Shown piece by piece: positions 9,222 through 15,828 of a stretch of 64,000 nt of DNA (the stretch's first letter is position 1; the number at the start of each line of letters is the position of its first letter). The position numbers were made by a program, and so were the translations under genes. This stretch comes from Gracilibacillus caseinilyticus (GTDB lineage Bacteria > Bacillota > Bacilli > Bacillales > Amphibacillaceae). The notes beneath the pieces were generated by a model. That model ran no database searches. It saw only the letters and a program-made list of their open reading frames with translations, and was not told the DNA's origin. The stretch lies in assembly GCF_022919115.1 (NCBI RefSeq), contig NZ_CP095072.1, forward strand, positions 3,162,001-3,226,000. Reading direction: 5' to 3'.

Positions 9222-9917
9222 ATGATTGGTATCATCGGGGCAATGGATGAAGAAGTTGAGCTGTTAAAAAGTAAAATGGAGATTAAGGATACGGAACATA
9301 TAGCGAATGGTGAATTCTATATCGGTCAGTTAGAAGGAAAAGAAGTGGTGCTCCTGAAATCGGGTATTGGAAAAGTTAATGCTGCTATATCTACTACTAT
9401 TTTATTTGAAAGATATCAACCTGATTTTGTTATCAATACAGGTTCAGCAGGAGGGTTTCATAGTGATCTAGAGGTCGGCGATCTTGTTATTTCGACAGAA
9501 GTCGCGCACCATGATGTGGATGTTACAGCCTTTGATTATAAGTACGGTCAGGTTCCAGGTTTACCTGCCACTTTTCACGCTGATCCTGTATTAATTGAAA
9601 AGGCCATGCTTGCTGCAAAGCAATTAACAGATGTTGCAGCAATGAAAGGCTTAATTAGTACAGGTGATACGTTCATGCAGGAGGCAGAACGTGTTCAGTT
9701 TGTAAGGGAGAAATTCCCTGACATGATTGCTTCTGAAATGGAAGCAGCAGCTGTCGCGCAAGTATGTTACCAATATAAACGACCGTTTGTTATTATTCGT
9801 GCCTTGTCAGACATTGCTGGTAAAGAGTCCTCCGTTTCTTTCGATGCATTCTTGGAAAAAGCAGCCACACATGCTGCTACTATTATTATTGATGTTGTCA
9901 AAAATATAGATGAATAA
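9222..9917 (+). CDS. mtnN: 5'-methylthioadenosine/S-adenosylhomocysteine nucleosidase
   Basis: MtnN cleaves adenine from methylthioadenosine and S-adenosylhomocysteine, recycling by-products of SAM-dependent methylation and polyamine synthesis. The 231-aa protein starts [15 protein letters not shown], has the nucleoside-binding GDTFMQ and [11 protein letters not shown] segments and the catalytic Asp in [14 protein letters not shown]. It has a strong RBS (GAGGAGG) and lies 27 bp after yrrS. The yrrT and mccAB cysteine-recycling genes that accompany mtnN in B. subtilis are not here. Confidence 0.96.
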   Translation: MIGIIGAMDEEVELLKSKMEIKDTEHIANGEFYIGQLEGKEVVLLKSGIGKVNAAISTTILFERYQPDFVINTGSAGGFHSDLEVGDLVISTEVAHHDVDVTAFDYKYGQVPGLPATFHADPVLIEKAMLAAKQLTDVAAMKGLISTGDTFMQEAERVQFVREKFPDMIASEMEAAAVAQVCYQYKRPFVIIRALSDIAGKESSVSFDAFLEKAATHAATIIIDVVKNIDE

Positions 9918-9919
9918 GG

Positions 9920-9951
9920 AAATAGCTGTCGAGTAATCGACAGCTATTTTA
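9920..9951. terminator. shared bidirectional terminator of mtnN and sigK
   Basis: AAATAGCTGTCGA / TCGACAGCTATTT forms a near-perfect stem with A-rich and T-rich flanks. It lies between convergent genes, and its right arm contains the sigK stop codon (9944-9946). Confidence 0.85.
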
Positions 9952-10642
9952 ATTCGTTACGGTAATATTCATGAAAGACTTTCATTAAAGCTCTTTTTTC
10001 AATACGGGAGACATAGCTGCGTGATATTTTTAGTTTTTTCGCAATTTCACGTTGTGTTAATTCATCCGTTTTGCCCAATCCAAACCTAGCTATGATTACT
10101 TCTTTTTCACGTTTATCAAGTACACGTAAGTATTTTTGAATTTTTTTCAATTCCATATGAAGTTGGATAGCCTCAGTAATATCTTCATTTTCCGCTTCTA
10201 AAATATCAATTAAACTAATTTCATTGCCTTCTTTATCCTGGCCAATTGGATCTTGCAATGAGATATCCTTCTTCGTCTTCTTCATGGCTCGTAAATGCAT
10301 CAGTATTTCGTTCTCAATACATCTAGCGGCATAAGTGGCTAGTTTGGTTCCTTTGCCACTAGAATAGCTCTCAATGCCTTTTATGAGACCGATCGTTCCG
10401 ATGGAGATCAAATCCTCTGCATCTTCACCAGTGTTCTCAAATTTCTTAACGATATGAGCCACTAATCGTAAATTATGTTCGATTAATGTGTTGCGGGCGT
10501 TTTCATCGCCATCTTGCATTTTTTCAATCATTTCCGCCTCTTCTTTAGGAGAGAGTGGCTGAGGAAACGTATTGTTTTTAACGTAAGCAACAAAGAATAG
10601 TGCTTCCTTGATAATCGCTAAAATGCCAAATAAAATTGACAA
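9944..10642 (-). CDS. sigK: RNA polymerase sporulation sigma factor SigK, intact
   Basis: SigK drives late gene expression in the mother cell. The 232-aa protein is one uninterrupted frame. It begins with a hydrophobic pro-sequence ([20 protein letters not shown]), which in the family is removed by SpoIVFB. Region 2 follows ([19 protein letters not shown]), and region 4 has the helix-turn-helix [20 protein letters not shown]. The start is TTG with AGGAGGTG 7-8 nt upstream. In B. subtilis the gene is split by the skin element; no split is present here. A possible sigma-E type -10 (CATAAACT on the minus strand) lies upstream but is weak. Confidence 0.97.
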   Translation of the reverse strand: MSILFGILAIIKEALFFVAYVKNNTFPQPLSPKEEAEMIEKMQDGDENARNTLIEHNLRLVAHIVKKFENTGEDAEDLISIGTIGLIKGIESYSSGKGTKLATYAARCIENEILMHLRAMKKTKKDISLQDPIGQDKEGNEISLIDILEAENEDITEAIQLHMELKKIQKYLRVLDKREKEVIIARFGLGKTDELTQREIAKKLKISRSYVSRIEKRALMKVFHEYYRNELK

Positions 10643-10860
10643 TATGACACCTCCTAGATAGTAGGTATTCGCCCATACTTCAGTTTATGCCGCACGTTTG
10701 TCCATTGTGTCATATGGTCAAGCTAATTATTCAGATTGCAGTTAGCAGTTCGTTAATCTTAAAAGTGAGTAGCTTAATTAAAAAAATAACTACTTAATAA
10801 TATGGAATATGTAAGGTGAAGCTGTGTTACTGTGTGGACATTTTGAAATGTTTTATACAA
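10643..10860. other. sigK upstream region
   Basis: This non-coding stretch must contain the sigK promoter on the minus strand. CATATGACAC and CATAAACT (reading minus) are possible mother-cell promoter elements. Nothing else is recognisable before repeat A begins. Confidence 0.35.
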
Positions 10861-11080
10861 TTGGCAAAGCTCCGGGTATATGCTCCACGTCCTGTGGGGC
10901 ACGGCTTCAGCTAGGCTACTACTTGAACAACTTCTTTGCTGCCTTGTGCCGAGGAAACCCACTTCGAAGCAATGCTTGTAGACACAGGCAAAGACAAAGT
11001 GGATCTTTAACTCGCCCTGCCGCATGCGGAGTCTACGCATATTTCCTACGCTTCAGTGAAGTGCTACAACGTATGGAACA
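10861..11080 (+). repeat. dispersed repeat family A, copy 1 (220 bp)
   Basis: This element has a second copy of the same length in reverse orientation at 31410-31629, about 85% identical by eye, and a decayed copy at 4587-4792. Landmarks in order are CGTCCTGTGGGGCACGGCTT, GGCTACTACTTG, CCTTGTGCCGA, ACTTCGAAGC, GTAGACACAGGC, the palindrome CCGCATGCGG and GCATATTTCCTACGCTT. Open frames crossing it are not conserved in frame between copies, so it is treated as non-coding. Confidence 0.85.
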
Positions 11081-11185
11081 GCTAAAAGCAGTAGTGCTAG
11101 GCATAATATTTTATAGGAATTATATGATAATTATTTATAAATACGGTGATTACCACTCCGTATGCTAACTCTTACATAAAATGTA

Positions 11186-11391
11186 GAGTCTGCACCTTAG
11201 TGCAGGCCAACCACGTAGACTCCCGCGGGATTGTGCAGGTGCTGAAGCTAACTTTGTAAAGAAGACCGCTTTACAAAGTTAGCTTCAGCCGTGCCCCGCA
11301 GGACGCGAAATGGTTGGCCGGATCGGTCTCCCAGCAAATGAATCATTTCAAAATTACCAGCAACTTGACATAATCCATATTATAAGAACCT
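11186..11391 (+). repeat. dispersed repeat family B, copy with long hairpin
   Basis: Terminal inverted repeats GGCCAACCA (11205-11213) and TGGTTGGCC (11311-11319) enclose a perfect 21-bp inverted repeat (11241-11261 with 11269-11289) around a 7-nt loop. An outer GAGTCT/AGACTC pair also exists. The right flank (AGCAAATGAATC to AATCCATATTATA, about 11333-11391) recurs at 34679-34736. Related modules are at 31227-31312 and 34601-34736. Confidence 0.85.
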
Positions 11392-11475
11392 ACACTTTTA
11401 TTTCATCAGTGCGAGTGGAAATTTTGTAAAGGAAAGGGTGGGGGATTATATATTTTCTTCGTTTCAAGAAAAAAA
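11392..11475. other. short spacer left of the insertion sequence
   Basis: This AT-rich sequence with a purine-rich tract shows no gene. It ends in GAAAAAAA (11468-11475), the left copy of the 8-bp target-site duplication of the ISL3 element. Confidence 0.6.
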
Positions 11476-12852
11476 GGTTCTGCGTCAAATGTTGGGGTAG
11501 GAATCTTTGCTCCTATCCCTTAACCAACTTGAAAATCTAGGTTTTTAAATTGATGATGCAGTAATACACGTAACCTTAATCGATCGTATCGTTTAAAGCC
11601 AAATGCATTACGTTTAATAACCTTTGTTTGGTTATTTAGGCCCTCCACAAATCCAGTGTTGTAGTCAAAGGCAAAACTATTTAAAACTTCTGCTTGCCAG
11701 TTCTTGAGTGTACCAGCGGCTTTGATGAACTCATCTAGTCCTGCTTTTTCTACCTGTTTGTAATAGTTATACAGTCCTTGTTTTACTTCACCTAAATCTT
11801 TTGTTCCAACCTTTTTCGCTCCTTCAAACCAGGAGCGGAATGCTTCCTTTAAACCATAGGCCTGTCGTAAATCCTCCGACAAGCCTAAATATCTGTCTAA
11901 ATACCAGTGTTGCTTACTACTCAGTTCTTCATATCGTTTATAAAAAATGTGTTTCATACGCTTGCACTTTTTGCGGTCGTAATCATGGAATTCTTTTTGA
12001 ACACGTCTTCTCACTCGTTCTAAAGCCCAATAAATATACCGACAAAAGTGGAAGCGATCTGCAATGATGATGGGGTTCCCCAAAGCCTTTTGAACTGCTG
12101 ACTTAAAGCTATAGCTCATATCCATGACAACCATCTTTACTTGAGATCCTTTTTTGGCTAAGTACTTTTTAATCGTACGTACAGAGCGATTCGGTAATAT
12201 ATCAAGCGGGACACCTGTTTCTCCATTTGCGATGATTACTTGGTATTTACCTTCTGTTGTATCCCCTTTATATTCATCGATAGCTATTACTGGTGGTAAC
12301 GTGTCCACTTCTTTTAAACTAGTAGCTGCTAGTTGATCAAATCGACGAATAGCTGTTGTTTGAGAAGTTCTGAACTGACCAGCAGTATCTTTAAAGTTTT
12401 TCCCCTGGATAACACGAAGCCCTAGGGCTTGATTCCATTCCTTTGAATGTCTTTGATATCGCCCTACAACTTGGTTTTTCTCAGGAAACCTCTTTCCACA
12501 AGTACAAACGTATCTTCGCTTCCTATAAAACAGATAAGATGTTCGTTCAAAGAGCTTTAAGTGTTGTACCTTTTGTATTCTATAGTCATGGACGTGGCTT
12601 GTTCTTTCCCCACAAGCAGGACAACGGTGTTTCTTAACAGGCAACTTTATATGTAAGTAAAAGTCCCCCTCCAACTCCTCCATCTTAGTAACAATAACAC
12701 TTTCTAATCCTGGTAAATTCATGTTAAACTGCATGTACACGCATCTCCTATCCCTTTGGTTTGTTTCTAGTCCATTCAAGTGTAAAGGATATAGGAGCTT
12801 GCGTGTTTTATTATGCTTAATTTTTTCAAACCCCAACATATATAATAGAGCC
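11476..12852 (-). mobile_element. complete ISL3-family insertion sequence (1377 bp)
   Basis: The element is bounded by imperfect terminal inverted repeats. The left end begins GGTTCTGCGTCAAATGTTGG and the right end, read inward, begins GGCTCTATTATATATGTTGG; both share ATGTTGGGGT. An identical 8-bp direct repeat GAAAAAAA flanks it at 11468-11475 and 12853-12860, the duplication length typical of ISL3. It carries one intact transposase gene and no cargo. It sits exactly in the A/T-tract of the mrp operon terminator. Confidence 0.93.
11520..12734 (-). CDS. ISL3 family transposase
   Basis: This 404-aa DDE transposase has an N-terminal zinc ribbon (CPACGERTSHVHDYR and CTCGKRFPEKN), a helix-turn-helix region (QFRTSQTTAIRRFDQLA), then catalytic acidic residues in VIAIDEYKGD, VVMDMSYSFK and the Glu in FVEGLNNQTKVIKRNAFGF. 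The frame is undamaged, so the element may still be mobile. The ATG at 12734 with GGAGATG upstream is preferred. A longer frame to 12839 would run into the right inverted repeat. Confidence 0.93.
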   Translation of the reverse strand: MQFNMNLPGLESVIVTKMEELEGDFYLHIKLPVKKHRCPACGERTSHVHDYRIQKVQHLKLFERTSYLFYRKRRYVCTCGKRFPEKNQVVGRYQRHSKEWNQALGLRVIQGKNFKDTAGQFRTSQTTAIRRFDQLAATSLKEVDTLPPVIAIDEYKGDTTEGKYQVIIANGETGVPLDILPNRSVRTIKKYLAKKGSQVKMVVMDMSYSFKSAVQKALGNPIIIADRFHFCRYIYWALERVRRRVQKEFHDYDRKKCKRMKHIFYKRYEELSSKQHWYLDRYLGLSEDLRQAYGLKEAFRSWFEGAKKVGTKDLGEVKQGLYNYYKQVEKAGLDEFIKAAGTLKNWQAEVLNSFAFDYNTGFVEGLNNQTKVIKRNAFGFKRYDRLRLRVLLHHQFKNLDFQVG

Positions 12853-12890
12853 GAAAAAAATCAGTAAGATCAAGGTTGATCTTACTGATT
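12853..12890 (-). terminator. mrp operon terminator, disrupted at its T-tract by the IS
   Basis: A perfect 15-bp stem (12859-12873 with 12876-12890) starts just after the mrpG stop. Read on the minus strand it is followed by TTTTTTTC. That tract is the target duplication, so the terminator remains complete despite the insertion directly behind it. Confidence 0.9.
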
Positions 12891-12893
12891 CTT

Positions 12894-13262
12894 TCATTTG
12901 TCTTTTAGTGCGTCTGCGTATTCGTCTTTTGTATTACCATCCTGGCTCCATGGTTTTATGCCGATGGAATGGGCGGCGCGGCCGATCATATGGGCGGATA
13001 CGGGAGCGGTTAGCAGTATGAAGATGATTCCTAAGATCAGCTTACCACTGACAATCTGATGCTCAACATATAAGAAGATAAAAGCACCGATCATGATTCC
13101 TGAAATACCAAGTGTTGCTGCTTTGGTCGAAGCGTGCAGCCTTGTATAAATATCGGGAAACCGAATCACACCAATAGATGCCGAGATGACGAAAAAGGTA
13201 CCAGCAATTAAAAACACAATCACCAAAATATTCATAATGAATTCAGTCGTCGTCCCTGTCAA
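12894..13262 (-). CDS. mrpG: Na+/H+ antiporter subunit MrpG (MnhG)
   Basis: This small membrane subunit of the Mrp cation/proton antiporter is 122 aa from a TTG with AAGGG 8 nt upstream. Other in-frame starts are GTG at 13271 and ATG at 13235. Three hydrophobic helices and the family segments IGVIRFPDIYTRLHASTKAATLG and LTAPVSAHMIGRAAH are visible. MrpG contributes to assembly of the hetero-oligomeric complex in the cytoplasmic membrane. It is the last gene of the operon and overlaps mrpF by about 20 bp. Confidence 0.92.
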   Translation of the reverse strand: MTGTTTEFIMNILVIVFLIAGTFFVISASIGVIRFPDIYTRLHASTKAATLGISGIMIGAFIFLYVEHQIVSGKLILGIIFILLTAPVSAHMIGRAAHSIGIKPWSQDGNTKDEYADALKDK

Positions 13263-13533
13263 TGATAACACCCTTTTCTAAATATTTTGCTAAACCAACT
13301 GTTCCAACAAATAACAGGATCCCGATTAATAAAATAACGTCATTCAGCCGAGTTGTGACGAGCAGAATAGCGCTTAGGCCAGCCATTCCCATTAAGTTAA
13401 TGCCAATCGCGTCTAACGCTACAGCACGGTCGGGGTTAGTGGGTCCTTTTATTACGCGATATAATAAGAGTGCAATGGAAATGGTAACGACAATCATACA
13501 GACGATCGCAATCGTATTAATCAGTTCATTCAT
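13243..13533 (-). CDS. mrpF: Na+/H+ antiporter subunit MrpF (MnhF)
   Basis: This 96-aa protein has three membrane helices and the MrpF signature RVIKGPTNPDRAVALDAIGIN, followed by DVILLIGILLFVGTVGLAKYL. It overlaps mrpE by 4 bp and mrpG at its other end. The family is needed for full Na+/H+ exchange; the B. subtilis homologue is also linked to bile-salt and Na+ efflux. Confidence 0.94.
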   Translation of the reverse strand: MNELINTIAIVCMIVVTISIALLLYRVIKGPTNPDRAVALDAIGINLMGMAGLSAILLVTTRLNDVILLIGILLFVGTVGLAKYLEKGVIIDRDDD

Positions 13534-14006
13534 CTCGTCACCTCCATAATCGCCTGTTCAAATGTTGTTTTAATCGCTTCAATTGCTGTTTCGTTCGTGT
13601 CAATATCCATTGCGTGAATATAGATCACACTGTTATCGTTTGAAACAGCAACCGACAATGTACCTGGCGTCAAAGAAATTAAAGAGGTTAGTATCGTAAT
13701 CTCCCAGTTGCTCTTTAATTCCGTAGGTAAGGCAAAAATGCCAGGTTTATAATCTTGTTTTGGTTTGTACACCCATTTTAAAATATCCCAATTCGCAATC
13801 AATAACTCTTTGATAAATAGAAAGACCAGTTTTATGATTTTCCATACACGCTTGAAATAAAACGTATCAGGAATAAACCGTCTTAACAGGAACAATAGCA
13901 GTATCCCCATGATATAACCTGACAAAAAGGATACGAAGGTATAGGTCTCCGTTAAAAACATCCACATGATAGCGATAATGACATTTAATACAATTTGAAG
14001 AGTCAT
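13530..14006 (-). CDS. mrpE: Na+/H+ antiporter subunit MrpE (MnhE)
   Basis: This 158-aa subunit has two N-terminal membrane helices (about residues 1-42), a third hydrophobic segment (KLVFLFIKELLIANWDILKW) and a soluble C-terminal part. The conserved LTSLISLTPGTLSV lies near residue 112. MrpE proteins aid assembly and activity of the complex. ATG 14006 follows mrpD by 6 bp. Confidence 0.94.
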   Translation of the reverse strand: MTLQIVLNVIIAIMWMFLTETYTFVSFLSGYIMGILLLFLLRRFIPDTFYFKRVWKIIKLVFLFIKELLIANWDILKWVYKPKQDYKPGIFALPTELKSNWEITILTSLISLTPGTLSVAVSNDNSVIYIHAMDIDTNETAIEAIKTTFEQAIMEVTR

Positions 14007-14012
14007 ATAGAT

Positions 14013-15497
14013 TTACTCCTTTAATACAGATTGAATATATGTTTCCGGGTTCATCAGATAATCCCCGATTGACGCAATGCTTGGATAGAACCATTCTGCA
14101 CCGACACCAAGCAATATAGAGAAAAATAGTAGAAAGACTACAGGTAATGCAAATCCTCTTGCAGCTTTTTTGTCAGGGATTATTGATTCGTCTTTCTCAC
14201 CCCAGAAACCACGGACAAATATTCGCATCACAGATAATAAAATTAATAAACTACATGCTAACCCAATTAAGGCAACGATAATCTTATCAGCTTCTATCGC
14301 TCCTTGTAATAATAGCAGTTTGCCAATAAATCCGCTAAATGGCGGAATTCCAGAAAGCACCAATGCTGCGATGAAGAATATCCAGCCGAGGAATGGATAA
14401 TGATGTATTAATCCTCGTATCTTGCGTAAATCGCTCGTTCCTGCCAGATAGGCAATCGCCCCAACTAGTAGAAAGAGGGCGGCTTTAATAATCATGTCAC
14501 TTAATAAATAATAAACTGTTCCAGCATAACCTGTACTGTTGTAGACACCGATGCCGAGCAACATAAATCCAACTGCTGGAATAATATTATAGGCAACAAT
14601 TAATTTAATGTTCTGCGTAGACATTGCTCCAATTGCACCAAAAATCAAAGTGAGTGCAGCAATCCAAATAAATAATTCATGGGTCACATCACTCTTGTGA
14701 ACGAAAATTATCGAAAATACACGTAACAACGAGTAAATACCTACTTTTGTTAGCAGGGCACCAAACAATGCGGAAACGACCGGATTTGGTGCAATATATG
14801 GCTTAGGGAGCCAATAATAAAGTGGGAACAGTGCAGCCTTCGTACCAAATACGAAAAACAGCAAAATTCCGATCGCAGTTAAAACGCCAGTCTGTTCTAC
14901 TTCGCCGACACGTTGTGCAATTTGTGCCATATTTACCGTACCAACGACGGAATATAAAAACGCGACTGTTGTGACAAAAAGCATAGACGAAAACAGGTTG
15001 ATCAATACATATTTAATCGATTCACGCAATTGGACCTTATCTCCACCTAATACAATCAGTCCATAAGAGGCCATCAGCAGTACTTCAAAGAACACGAACA
15101 GGTTGAATAAATCACCTGTAATAAATGCTCCGGACACCCCTGATATCAAAAGGAAGTAGAACGTGTAAAAGTAAAATTCCTCTTGTTGATCACTTAAAGA
15201 CTTTGGTGCATAAAATACACAAGCAAGAGCGATGATATTGGTGGTAAACACTAATACCACCGATAAGAGATCGGCAACGAGGACGATGCCGAATGGAGCC
15301 ATCCAATCACCTGCTTCTAAAATGACGGCACCATTCTGACTGACATAAAATAATATATAACCGACTACAATCGTATTAACGGCTGTCAATATCTGAGCAA
15401 AACGTCTGACGATTGTCAGTTTACGGTTAATGAGTATGGCTATGACACCTGCGATCAGCGGTATGACTATTGGTAAAACAGCTAAGTTACTAATCAT
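14013..15497 (-). CDS. mrpD: Na+/H+ antiporter subunit MrpD (MnhD)
   Basis: This 494-aa polytopic protein is related to the NuoM/NuoN proton-pumping subunits of complex I. Visible hallmarks are the Glu in FVFFEVLLMASYGLI (TM5), the Lys in FGTKAALFPLYYWLPKPYIA (TM7), NPVVSALFGALLTKVGIYSL and IKAALFLLVGAIAYLAGT. MrpA and MrpD form the ion-translocating core. It overlaps mrpC by 8 bp. Confidence 0.96.
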   Translation of the reverse strand: MISNLAVLPIVIPLIAGVIAILINRKLTIVRRFAQILTAVNTIVVGYILFYVSQNGAVILEAGDWMAPFGIVLVADLLSVVLVFTTNIIALACVFYAPKSLSDQQEEFYFYTFYFLLISGVSGAFITGDLFNLFVFFEVLLMASYGLIVLGGDKVQLRESIKYVLINLFSSMLFVTTVAFLYSVVGTVNMAQIAQRVGEVEQTGVLTAIGILLFFVFGTKAALFPLYYWLPKPYIAPNPVVSALFGALLTKVGIYSLLRVFSIIFVHKSDVTHELFIWIAALTLIFGAIGAMSTQNIKLIVAYNIIPAVGFMLLGIGVYNSTGYAGTVYYLLSDMIIKAALFLLVGAIAYLAGTSDLRKIRGLIHHYPFLGWIFFIAALVLSGIPPFSGFIGKLLLLQGAIEADKIIVALIGLACSLLILLSVMRIFVRGFWGEKDESIIPDKKAARGFALPVVFLLFFSILLGVGAEWFYPSIASIGDYLMNPETYIQSVLKE

Positions 15498-15828
15498 TTT
15501 CGTTTCCCCTTAATTTCTCCATATTATCTGTTCCATTCTCTTTGGAGGCACGATAAGCCAGCACGAGCAATAGACTTGTGACACCAAAGCTAATTACAAT
15601 TGATGTAAGGATTAATGCTTGTGGAAGCGGATCGCTATAATTTACGATATCGTCACTAAGAACTGGTGGTTTCCCACGCTTTAGTTCACCCATTGTTAAA
15701 ATAAATAAGTGAGCTCCATGGGAAATCAAAGCAGTACCAATAATAATCCGCAGCATCTGCTTTTGTAACAAATTGTAGATACCAGTTGTGAACAAAATCC
15801 CTGCTAGAATCGACATGACGATTTCCAT
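15490..15828 (-). CDS. mrpC: Na+/H+ antiporter subunit MrpC (MnhC)
   Basis: This 112-aa NuoK-like subunit has three helices and the conserved IGTALISHGAHLFILTMG and DPLPQALILTSIVISFG segments. Its ATG directly follows the mrpA stop codon with no gap, so mrpB, normally between A and C, has no room here. Confidence 0.95.
   Translation of the reverse strand: MEIVMSILAGILFTTGIYNLLQKQMLRIIIGTALISHGAHLFILTMGELKRGKPPVLSDDIVNYSDPLPQALILTSIVISFGVTSLLLVLAYRASKENGTDNMEKLRGNEND

Noticed and set aside
10774-11168. Open frames on both strands (88 and 114 codons) between sigK and the insertion sequence
   Set aside because: They run across the family A repeat and are not kept in frame in the other copy; no RBS and no recognisable protein.
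10643-11475. CRISPR array or tRNA cluster in the repeat-rich gap
   Set aside because: Repeats are few, long and unevenly spaced with internal hairpins; no regular spacers and no tRNA-like cloverleaf or TTCRA loop was seen.
11476-12852. Composite transposon reaching into the mrp operon
   Set aside because: Only one IS copy is present, and its target duplication closes at 12860, so the mrp genes are not cargo.
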